Source: JBFHNV01 sp041593595
GTDB taxonomy: Bacteria; Pseudomonadota; Gammaproteobacteria; HK1
Direction: 5' to 3'
DNA length: 9,725 nucleotides
Assembly: GCA_041593595.1 (NCBI GenBank)
Contig: JBFHNV010000228.1
Span: 1-9,725, forward strand
Position numbers and translations under genes: made by a program. Below, piece by piece: positions 1 to 6,097 of this stretch. Each line of letters begins with the position of its first letter. The stretch's first letter is position 1. Below the pieces are notes generated by a model. The model was given only the letters and a program-made list of their open reading frames with translations. It made no database searches and was not told the DNA's origin.

Positions 1-19
1 CCCCACGGACTCCCTTGCC

Positions 20-1738
20 ATGAGCGCAGAGGCCTCCCAGGTAGTGCCCGCCGAGGCGCGCCGGCGCATCGGCGAGCTGCTCATGGAGCGCGCCAACCTG
101 GATCAGCAGATCCTGACCCGCGCGCTGAAGCTGCAGCGTGACAGCGGCGAGCGCCTGGGTCAGCTGCTGGTGCAGCTCGGCATGGTCTCCGAGCGCGACC
201 TGGCGGACGCCCTGGGAACGCAGCTGGGGCTGCCGGTAATGGCGCCGGACGGCTACCCGGACACGCCGCCGGTGGAGGAGGCGCTCACCCCCGAGTTCCT
301 GCGTGGCGCCAAGGCGGTGCCGGTGGCCGTGGAGTCCGGCACCGTGCAGGTGGCCATGGCGGACCCCCTGGACGCCTACACCCGCGACGCCCTGGCCATG
401 GCGCTGGGGGCGCCGGTGGCGGCCCGGGTGGGCACGTCGTCGGACATCGACGGCGCCATCGCCCGCCTGTACGGGGAGGGCGCCGGACGCCAGGGCCCGG
501 TGGTGGAGGACTACGCCGGCGACGAGGAGGCCGAGGCGGACGACATCCAGGCGCTGCGCGACCTGGCCAGCGAGGCGCCGGTGATCCGGCTGGTCAACCG
601 GGCCATCTCCCGCGCGCTGGAGCTGCGCGCGTCGGACATCCACATCGAGCCCTTCGAGAACCGCCTCGCGGTGCGCTACCGGGTGGACGGCGTGCTGCGC
701 GACGCGGAGGCGCCGCCGGTGCGCTCCACCGCTGCGGTCATCAGCCGCATCAAGGTGCTGGCGAAGCTCAACATCGCCGAGCGTCGCCTGCCCCAGGACG
801 GGCGCATCAAGCTGCGCATCGAGGGCCGCGAGATCGACATGCGCATCTCCACCGTGCCCACCCTGCACGGCGAGAGCGTGGTGATGCGCATCCTGGACAA
901 GGGCAGCGTGCCTCTGGAATTCGCCACGCTGGGCTTCACCGGCGACACGCGGGCGGCGTTCGACCGCATGCTGGCCGAGCCCCACGGCATCATCCTGGTC
1001 ACCGGGCCCACCGGCAGCGGCAAGACCACCACCCTGTACGCGGCGCTCAACTCGCTCAACACCCAGGACCGCAAGATCCTCACGGTGGAGGACCCGGTGG
1101 AGTACCAGCTCGACGGCGTGAACCAGATCCAGGTGCGCCCGCGCATCGGCCTCACCTTCGCCAGCGCGCTGCGCTCGATCCTGCGCCAGGATCCGGACGT
1201 GATCATGGTGGGCGAGATGCGCGACCTGGAGACCGCCAAGATCGCGGTGCAGGCGGCGCTCACCGGGCACAAGGTGTTCTCCACCCTGCACACCAACGAC
1301 GCGGCCAGCAGTGTCACGCGAATGCTGGACATGGGCGTCGAGGACTACCTGGTCACCTCCACGGTCACCGGCGTGGTGGCGCAGCGCCTCGTGCGCACCC
1401 TGTGCACCGCCTGCCGCGAGGCGCACCGCGCGCTGCCGGAGCTGGCCGACGAGCTCGGACTCGCCCGGCTGACCGACGAGCGCGAGCCGGTGCTGTACCG
1501 GCCGCGCGGCTGCGACCAGTGCGAGCACTCGGGCTTCCGCGGGCGCACCGGCATCATCGAGGTGATGGTCATGGACGAGCCCCTGGGCCGCGAGGTGCTG
1601 TCCCACGCCGACGCGACGCGGCTGCGCCGGGTGGCCCGGGAGCGCGGCGCGGCCAGCATGCGCGAGGACGGGCTGCGCAAGGCGCTCGCCGGGGTGACCA
1701 CCGTGGAGGAGGTGGAGCGGGCCACGCGCGAGGCGTGA
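20..1738 (+). CDS. gspE: Type II secretion system cytoplasmic ATPase GspE
   Basis: 572 aa. GspE is the hexameric secretion ATPase that docks on GspL and GspF at the cytoplasmic face of the inner membrane and powers pseudopilus assembly. Residues about 14-75 form a GspE-N/MshEN-type domain with two 24-residue repeats (R16-Q39 and R45-Q68). The catalytic domain shows a Walker A motif, GPTGSGKTT, starting at G329 with K335; a TVEDPVEY Asp-box segment with E357; a Walker B region, DPDVIMVGEMRD, at 391-402 with E399; and a His-box HTND at H424. A zinc-binding tetracysteine follows: C462-x2-C465 and C498-x2-C501, a hallmark of GspE/PilB-type ATPases. Walker B reads GEMRD rather than the commoner GEIRD of GspE. 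The ATG at 20 has only 19 bp upstream in the window and no clear Shine-Dalgarno, but the N-terminal domain is complete. It is first of eleven co-directional gsp genes. PilB and MshE are related, but the context fixes it as GspE. Confidence 0.97.
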   Translation: MSAEASQVVPAEARRRIGELLMERANLDQQILTRALKLQRDSGERLGQLLVQLGMVSERDLADALGTQLGLPVMAPDGYPDTPPVEEALTPEFLRGAKAVPVAVESGTVQVAMADPLDAYTRDALAMALGAPVAARVGTSSDIDGAIARLYGEGAGRQGPVVEDYAGDEEAEADDIQALRDLASEAPVIRLVNRAISRALELRASDIHIEPFENRLAVRYRVDGVLRDAEAPPVRSTAAVISRIKVLAKLNIAERRLPQDGRIKLRIEGREIDMRISTVPTLHGESVVMRILDKGSVPLEFATLGFTGDTRAAFDRMLAEPHGIILVTGPTGSGKTTTLYAALNSLNTQDRKILTVEDPVEYQLDGVNQIQVRPRIGLTFASALRSILRQDPDVIMVGEMRDLETAKIAVQAALTGHKVFSTLHTNDAASSVTRMLDMGVEDYLVTSTVTGVVAQRLVRTLCTACREAHRALPELADELGLARLTDEREPVLYRPRGCDQCEHSGFRGRTGIIEVMVMDEPLGREVLSHADATRLRRVARERGAASMREDGLRKALAGVTTVEEVERATREA

Positions 1739-1745
1739 CCGGCCG

Positions 1746-1765
1746 GCGGGCCCCCGCGGGCCCGC
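1746..1765 (+). other. GC-rich hairpin in the gspE-gspF gap
   Basis: GCGGGCCC (1746-1753) and its exact reverse complement GGGCCCGC (1758-1765) flank a 4-nt loop, CCGC. The stem is 8 bp and entirely G/C. It lies 7 bp after the gspE stop and 38 bp before the gspF start. No T-run follows, so it does not look like a classical intrinsic terminator. It could stabilise the gspE transcript end or lower read-through; this is inference, and palindromes do arise by chance in DNA this GC-rich. Confidence 0.4.
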
Positions 1766-1803
1766 GACCGCACCCGCAGCCGCGCCGCCGCCACGACCGC
1801 GCC

Positions 1804-3027
1804 ATGCCCCTGTACCGCTACAAGGCCGCCAGCGCCGACGGGCAGCTCCTGGAGGGCCAGATGGAAGCCGCCAGCCGCGACGCCGTGGTGCGCCGGCTGC
1901 AGTCCCAGGGCCACGTGCCCATCCGCGCCGAGGAGCTGGGCGCGGCGACGGAGCAGGCCCCTGCCGGGATCCGGCTGCCACGCCTGCGCCGCGCCGGACC
2001 GCGGGAGGTGCAGGCGTTCACCACCGAGCTCGCCACCCTGCTCAACGCCGGGCTGCCCCTGGACCGGGTGCTGGAGCTGCTGGAGAGCCTGGCGCCGCCG
2101 GGCGGTGGCATGGACCGGGTGCTCGAGGACCTGCACGCCCGCGTGCGCGGTGGCGCCGACCTGTCGGCGGCGCTCGCGGGGCATCCACGGCTGTTCTCGC
2201 CCTTCTACGTGAACATGGTGCGCGCCGGCGAGGCGGGCGGCGCGCTGGAGACGGCGGTCACGCGCCTGGCCGAGTTCCTCGAGCGCGCGCGGGCGGTGCG
2301 CGAGGCGGTGGTCACGGCACTGGTGTACCCCGCCATCCTGCTCACCGTGGCGCTCGCGTCGCTGTCGCTGATCCTGGCGGTGGTGGTGCCGCGCATCTCG
2401 CAGATGTTCGCCGACGCGGGCGAGCGCCTGCCCTGGTACACGGAGCTGGTGGTGGGCGCCGGCACGCTGGTGGAGCAGTACTGGTGGGTGCTGCTGGCCC
2501 TGGCGGTGGGCGGCGCCCTGTGGCTGCGCCGCGACTACGCCACCGCGGCGGGGCGGGCGCGCTGGGACCGGGTGGTGCTGTCGCTGCCGGTGGCAGGCGC
2601 CCTGGTGCGCAAGGCCGAGACGGGGCGCTTCGCCCGCAGCCTCGGCACCATGCTCGGCAACGGCGTGCCCATGCTGGACGCAGTGGCCATCAGCCGCGCC
2701 ATCGTCAGCAACACCCACATCGCTTCCGCGGTCGGGCGCGTGGCCGAGAGCATCCGCGAGGGCCAGGGCCTGGCGGCACCGCTGGCGCGCGAGGCGGTGT
2801 TGCCGGAGACGGCGGTGAAGCTCATTCGTGTGGGCGAGGAGAGCGGCCGGCTCGAGGAGATGCTGCTCAAGACGGCGGACATCTACGAGCGCGAGGTGGA
2901 CACCGGCATCCGCCGCATGGTGGCGGTGCTGGCGCCGGCCCTGGTGCTGCTTCTCGCCGCCATGATCCTCGGCATCATGGTGTCGCTGGTGGTGCCCATC
3001 ATCACGCTCAACCAGCTGGCCTTCTGA
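1804..3027 (+). CDS. gspF: Type II secretion system inner-membrane platform protein GspF
   Basis: 407 aa, the usual GspF length. GspF is the polytopic inner-membrane protein that links the GspE motor to pseudopilus assembly. The start MPLYRYKAASADGQ is the conserved GspF N-terminus, and this fixes the ATG at 1804, although the frame is open far upstream and no good Shine-Dalgarno is visible. Two T2SF domains occur, about 70-195 and 275-397. Each carries the duplicated family pattern: 'LATLLNAGLPLDRVLELLES' near 76-95 and 'LGTMLGNGVPMLDAVAISRA' near 280-299, followed by 'VRAGEAGG' (139-146) and 'IRVGEESGRLEEML' (341-354). Hydrophobic segments at about 170-195, 225-241 and 373-399 give the expected three membrane spans. 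It follows gspE after 65 bp and precedes gspG by 35 bp. PilC is the type IV pilus paralogue; the neighbours decide for GspF. Confidence 0.97.
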   Translation: MPLYRYKAASADGQLLEGQMEAASRDAVVRRLQSQGHVPIRAEELGAATEQAPAGIRLPRLRRAGPREVQAFTTELATLLNAGLPLDRVLELLESLAPPGGGMDRVLEDLHARVRGGADLSAALAGHPRLFSPFYVNMVRAGEAGGALETAVTRLAEFLERARAVREAVVTALVYPAILLTVALASLSLILAVVVPRISQMFADAGERLPWYTELVVGAGTLVEQYWWVLLALAVGGALWLRRDYATAAGRARWDRVVLSLPVAGALVRKAETGRFARSLGTMLGNGVPMLDAVAISRAIVSNTHIASAVGRVAESIREGQGLAAPLAREAVLPETAVKLIRVGEESGRLEEMLLKTADIYEREVDTGIRRMVAVLAPALVLLLAAMILGIMVSLVVPIITLNQLAF

Positions 3028-3037
3028 CGCCCGCGGT

Positions 3038-3043
3038 TATACT
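3038..3043 (+). promoter_or_regulatory. Possible -10 element ahead of gspG
   Basis: TATACT matches the sigma-70 -10 consensus at 5 of 6 positions. It lies 19 bp before the gspG ATG, in a 35-bp gap that is locally less GC-rich than its surroundings. The best upstream hexamers at 16-18 bp spacing, inside the gspF end, match TTGACA poorly (about 3 of 6), and no extended -10 TG is present. A separate promoter for the major pseudopilin would make sense because GspG is needed in excess. The support is weak. Confidence 0.2.
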
Positions 3044-3062
3044 GGTCGGCCCTGCACCGTGG

Positions 3063-3512
3063 ATGATCCTCGTGTCACACCGCCGTCATCGCCGCGATGT
3101 CCGGCACCGCCGCGCACACGGCTTCACGCTTCTCGAGATCCTGGTGGTGCTCGCCATCATCGGGCTCATCGCCGCCATTGCCGCGCCCCAGGTGTTCCGG
3201 TCTCTCGGCGGTGCCAAGAGTGACAGCGCCCGGGTGCAGATCGAGGCGTTGGCCACCGGCGTGGATCTCTACCGCCTGGACGTGGGCACGCCGCCGCCCG
3301 ATCTGGAGGCGCTGGTGCGCAAGCCGAGCGGCGCGGAGCGCTGGAACGGTCCCTACCTGCGCAACAGGTCGGCGCTGCCCAAGGATCCCTGGGGGCGCGA
3401 CTACCAGTACAAGTACCCGGGCGATCACGGTGACTACGATCTCTACTCCCTGGGTGCCGACGGCGCCGAGGGCGGCGAGGGGGAGAACCGGGACGTGAAG
3501 AGCTGGGAGTAG
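3063..3512 (+). CDS. gspG: Type II secretion system major pseudopilin GspG
   Basis: 149 aa precursor. GspG is the main subunit of the periplasmic pseudopilus. Its basic 20-residue leader ends in the prepilin peptidase site HRRAHG^FTLLE: cleavage after G20, F21 becoming the methylated N-terminus and E25 the conserved Glu at +5. A hydrophobic N-terminal helix spans 21-42. The C-terminal half carries the family pattern WNGPYL (94-99), KDPWG (107-111) and YDLYSLGADG (125-134), then an acidic G/E/N/D stretch ending DVKSWE. This is the calcium-binding loop region known in GspG proteins; D133 and D144 are candidate ligands. The mature protein would be 129 aa, normal for GspG. The ATG at 3063 gives the cleaner leader. 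The GTG at 3072, with a weak GGA 8 nt upstream, is an alternative that would shorten the leader by three residues. The gene ends 3 bp before gspH. Confidence 0.96.
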   Translation: MILVSHRRHRRDVRHRRAHGFTLLEILVVLAIIGLIAAIAAPQVFRSLGGAKSDSARVQIEALATGVDLYRLDVGTPPPDLEALVRKPSGAERWNGPYLRNRSALPKDPWGRDYQYKYPGDHGDYDLYSLGADGAEGGEGENRDVKSWE

Positions 3513-3515
3513 CCG

Positions 3516-4040
3516 GTGTCCCGCGTGCAGCGCCGATGCGCCCGGCCCGCCGCAACCGGCTTCACCCTGCTGGAGATCCTCCTGGTGCTGGTGATCCTGG
3601 CGCTCACCGCTTCCCTCACCCTGCCCGCGCTGGTGCGCCCGGCGGGCACGGAGCTGCGGGTGGCCACCGGCACCGTGGTCACGGCGCTGCGCCGCGCGCG
3701 CGAGGCGGCGGTCAACCGGCAGCGCCCCACGGTGCTCGTCGTGGACGTGGACGCACGCAGCATCCTGGTGAGCGGCGAGGAGACGACGCCCCGCCGCCTG
3801 CCCGACCACCTGGAGCTCACCTTGTTCACCGCGCGCTCGGAGCTCGAGGGGGAGCGGCGCGGGCGCATCCGCTTCTTCCCGGACGGCAGCTCCACCGGCG
3901 GACGCGTGACCGTCGCGAGCGGCGAGCGGCGCTACCACGTGGACGTGGACTGGCTCACGGGCCAGGTGCGGGTGCGCGCCGGCATGCCGGGTGACGGCGC
4001 CGGTGACGGTGCCGACGCGGCGGTGGAGCTGCGCTCGTGA
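3516..4040 (+). CDS. gspH: Type II secretion system minor pseudopilin GspH
   Basis: 174 aa from a GTG start. A GGGAG Shine-Dalgarno at 3505-3509, inside the end of gspG, sits 6 nt before it and supports this choice; the GTG at 3525 would leave a shorter leader. GspH is a low-abundance pseudopilin of the tip/initiation complex. The prepilin site is AATG^FTLLE, with cleavage after G15 and E20 at +5, followed by a hydrophobic helix to about residue 39. The C-terminal domain shows the GspH/FimT signature: IRFFPDGSSTGG (118-129) and later VDVDWLTGQVRV (142-153). The far end is a G/D/A-rich tail (158-168) of low complexity. The ATGs at 3536 and 3571 lie in other frames. The stop overlaps the gspI start as TGATG, implying translational coupling. 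Confidence 0.93.
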   Translation: MSRVQRRCARPAATGFTLLEILLVLVILALTASLTLPALVRPAGTELRVATGTVVTALRRAREAAVNRQRPTVLVVDVDARSILVSGEETTPRRLPDHLELTLFTARSELEGERRGRIRFFPDGSSTGGRVTVASGERRYHVDVDWLTGQVRVRAGMPGDGAGDGADAAVELRS

Positions 4041-4426
4041 TGCGCGCCGCGCGGGCGCGGGGCTTCACCCTGCTCGAGACCCTGGTGGCGGTGACGCTGC
4101 TCGCACTCCTGTTCGGTGCCCTGATGCCGGTGTTCCAGCAGGGGCTGGAGGTGCTGCACCGGGGCGACCGCCACACCCGTGCGGTGCTGCTGGCCGAGTC
4201 GCTGCTGGCGCAGGCCGCCGGCGAGGCCGCGGCGGAGTCCGCGGGGCGCGAGGAGGACTTGCGCTGGAGCCTCTCGCGGGCGGCCTACGACGGCGCCGAG
4301 GACGGCGCGCCGGCCATCGAGGCCGACGCCCCGCTCACCCTGCAGCAGGTGAGCGCCACGGTGACCTGGGACGGCGGCGGCGACGGGGTGACGCTCACCA
4401 CGCTGGTCCTGGAGGCCGCGCGATGA
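4040..4426 (+). CDS. gspI: Type II secretion system minor pseudopilin GspI
   Basis: 128 aa. GspI is the core minor pseudopilin that nucleates the GspI-J-K tip complex. A short basic leader, MRAARARG, is followed by FTLLETLVAVTLLALL, giving cleavage after G8, E13 at +5 and a hydrophobic helix at about 9-30. The order places it between gspH and gspJ, and the small size (about 120 aa mature) fits GspI. The ATG at 4040 overlaps the gspH TGA by one base; a GTG directly before it at 4037 is in frame and would add one residue. A GGTGGAG stretch at 4022-4028 is a possible but distant Shine-Dalgarno. The middle (60-95) is rich in Ala, Glu and Asp and more divergent. 'VSATVTWDG' (105-113) near the end resembles the conserved C-terminal strand of GspI. 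It overlaps gspJ by ATGA. Confidence 0.92.
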   Translation: MRAARARGFTLLETLVAVTLLALLFGALMPVFQQGLEVLHRGDRHTRAVLLAESLLAQAAGEAAAESAGREEDLRWSLSRAAYDGAEDGAPAIEADAPLTLQQVSATVTWDGGGDGVTLTTLVLEAAR

Positions 4427-5133
4427 GAGCGCGGCAGCGAGGCTTCACCCTGCTGGAGGTGGTGGTGGCGGTGGCGCTGTTCGCGCTGCTCATGGGTCTG
4501 GTCTACGGCGGCCTGGGCACCGCGGTGAAGGCCCACGAGGCTGCCGGCGAGCGGGTGGACCAGGGGGCCCGGCTGCGGGTGGTGTCCGGCTTCCTGCGCC
4601 GCAGCCTGGGCAGCGCCTTCCCCATGGCCCTGGCCGGGCGCAGGGAGTGGCGGATGCTGTTCGAAGGGGACGCCGAGCGGGTGCGCTACGTGGCAGACCT
4701 GCCGGGCTACCTGGGTCTCGGCGGGCTGCACGAGATCGAGCTTCTGGCACGCCGCGACGGCGAGGACAACACCCTGGTGATGCGCCGCCGACCGCTGACC
4801 ATCGACGAGGAGGGCCAGCCTGCCGGCGAGTTCCAGGAGCGGCTGCTGCTGGAGCGATTCGGCGGCCTCGCCTTGCGCTACTTCGGGGCCGACGACGAGC
4901 GCTCGCCGCCGCGGTGGCGCAACGACTGGCCGGCCGGCCAGCGCATGCCGGAGCTGGTGGAGGTGCGCATCCAGGACGCCACCGGCGAGCCCTGGCCACC
5001 CCTCGTGGTGCAGCCGAAGGTGGACACCGTGCGCTACCAGGGTACCGGTGCCGTGGCCATCGGGAGCCCGGGACAGCAGGCCAGCCCGGAGACGGAGCAG
5101 GATCCCGCGGCCGCGCCGGTGCCGCGGCAATGA
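4423..5133 (+). CDS. gspJ: Type II secretion system minor pseudopilin GspJ
   Basis: 236 aa. GspJ is the minor pseudopilin that joins GspI and GspK at the pseudopilus tip. The leader MRARQRG is cut before FTLLEVVVAVALFALL: cleavage after G7, E12 at +5, hydrophobic helix about 8-30. The larger periplasmic domain with 'VRYVADLPGYLGLGGLHEIE' (87-106) and 'LLERFGGLALRYFG' (142-155) fits the GspJ family. The ATG at 4423 overlaps the gspI stop (ATGA), and a strong GGAGG at 4411-4415 lies 7 nt upstream, so this start is firm even though the frame is open further upstream. The last 30 residues, rich in Pro, Gln, Ala and Glu, look like a disordered tail. The stop overlaps the gspK ATG (ATGA). Confidence 0.94.
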   Translation: MRARQRGFTLLEVVVAVALFALLMGLVYGGLGTAVKAHEAAGERVDQGARLRVVSGFLRRSLGSAFPMALAGRREWRMLFEGDAERVRYVADLPGYLGLGGLHEIELLARRDGEDNTLVMRRRPLTIDEEGQPAGEFQERLLLERFGGLALRYFGADDERSPPRWRNDWPAGQRMPELVEVRIQDATGEPWPPLVVQPKVDTVRYQGTGAVAIGSPGQQASPETEQDPAAAPVPRQ

Positions 5134-6089
5134 GGGGCGCGCGGGCCGAGCGTCGCGCCGTGCCGGCGCGCGGCGTGGCGCTGGTCATGGTGCTGTGGTG
5201 CGCCGCGCTGGCGAGCATCCTGGCGGCTGGCTTCTCCTTCTCCCTGCGCACCGAGGCGCGGCTCGCCGCCGGCGTGGTGGACCGCGCCCGGGCAGGCGCG
5301 GCGGCGGAGGCGGGCGTGCGCCGGCTGATGGCGGTGCTGGCGGCTGGCGAGCGGCGCAAGGTGGAGCCGGTGGCGGCGAGCATGACCTTCGCGGGCCTCA
5401 CGGTGCAGGTCGCCCTGGCGCCGGAGAACTCGCGGGTGGACCTCAACGCCGCCCCGGCCCCGCTGTTGGAATCCCTGGTGGCCCACGTGGCGTCGACGCT
5501 CGACATCGACGCGCCGGCGAAGGACATCGCCGAGGCGATCCTCGACTGGCGCGACACCGACTCGGTGGCGCGACCGGCCGGCGCCGAAGCAGCCGAGTAC
5601 GAGGCGGCCGGTCTCGCGGCACGCCCGCGCAACAGCGCCTTCCTGAGCGTGAGCGAGCTGACCCGGGTGAAGGGGGTGGCGCCGCGGCTGTACCAGGCCC
5701 TGGAGCCCCTGGTCACCGTGTATGCCTGGTCGCCCCAGGTGGATCCCATGAGCGCGCCCCGGGACGTGCTGCTGGCGCTGCCCGAGGTGACGGCCGCCGA
5801 CGTGGACGCCTTCCTGGCGGCGCGCACCGCGGATCCGGGGGATCGCCGGGCCGTCACCGCCCTCGCGGGTGCGCAGCGTTACCTGGCCCGGGGGTCGGGC
5901 ACGGTGTTCGCAATCACCGCCCGCGCGACCACCGCTTCCGGGGTGACGGCCGTGCGCCGGGCGGTGGTGAAGCTGAGTGGCAGCGTGCAGCGGCCGGTGT
6001 CGGTGCTGGCCTGGTTCGAGGACGCACCGACGGTGGAGCCGGACGGCGCCGGCGATGCCGCGGACGGTGTGCCGGCGGTGGGAGGATGA
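5130..6089 (+). CDS. gspK: Type II secretion system minor pseudopilin GspK
   Basis: 319 aa, the typical length for GspK, the largest pseudopilin, which caps the pseudopilus tip. The leader is MRGARAERRAVPARG and the hydrophobic segment VALVMVLWCAALASILAAG follows, giving a cleavage site after G15. The +5 residue is Met (M20), not Glu; lack of Glu5 is characteristic of GspK and agrees with its place at the tip. The family signature SRVDLNAAP lies at 101-109, and AILDWRDTD at 136-144 followed by PAGAEAAEY (149-157) marks the inserted alpha-helical domain with helix-hairpin-helix-like repeats; 'FLSVSELTRVKGVAPRLYQA' is at 171-190. The ATG overlaps the gspJ stop (ATGA), and no independent Shine-Dalgarno is evident, so coupled translation is likely. 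Confidence 0.95.
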   Translation: MRGARAERRAVPARGVALVMVLWCAALASILAAGFSFSLRTEARLAAGVVDRARAGAAAEAGVRRLMAVLAAGERRKVEPVAASMTFAGLTVQVALAPENSRVDLNAAPAPLLESLVAHVASTLDIDAPAKDIAEAILDWRDTDSVARPAGAEAAEYEAAGLAARPRNSAFLSVSELTRVKGVAPRLYQALEPLVTVYAWSPQVDPMSAPRDVLLALPEVTAADVDAFLAARTADPGDRRAVTALAGAQRYLARGSGTVFAITARATTASGVTAVRRAVVKLSGSVQRPVSVLAWFEDAPTVEPDGAGDAADGVPAVGG

Positions 6090-6097
6090 CCCGGTGA
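6081..6097 (+). promoter_or_regulatory. gspL ribosome-binding site with overlapping three-codon mini-ORF
   Basis: GGAGG at 6081-6085 lies 8 nt before the GTG at 6094 and decides the gspL start. Between them an ATG at 6086, overlapping the gspK TGA, opens a three-codon frame (Met-Thr-Arg-stop). Its TGA at 6095-6097 overlaps the gspL GTG. The mini-ORF may be chance; if translated, it could hand ribosomes from gspK to gspL. Confidence 0.55.

Noticed and set aside
1345..2718. Minus-strand open frame of 457 codons opposite the end of gspE and most of gspF
   Set aside because: Antisense to two conserved genes, compositionally biased, with no start signal or domain.
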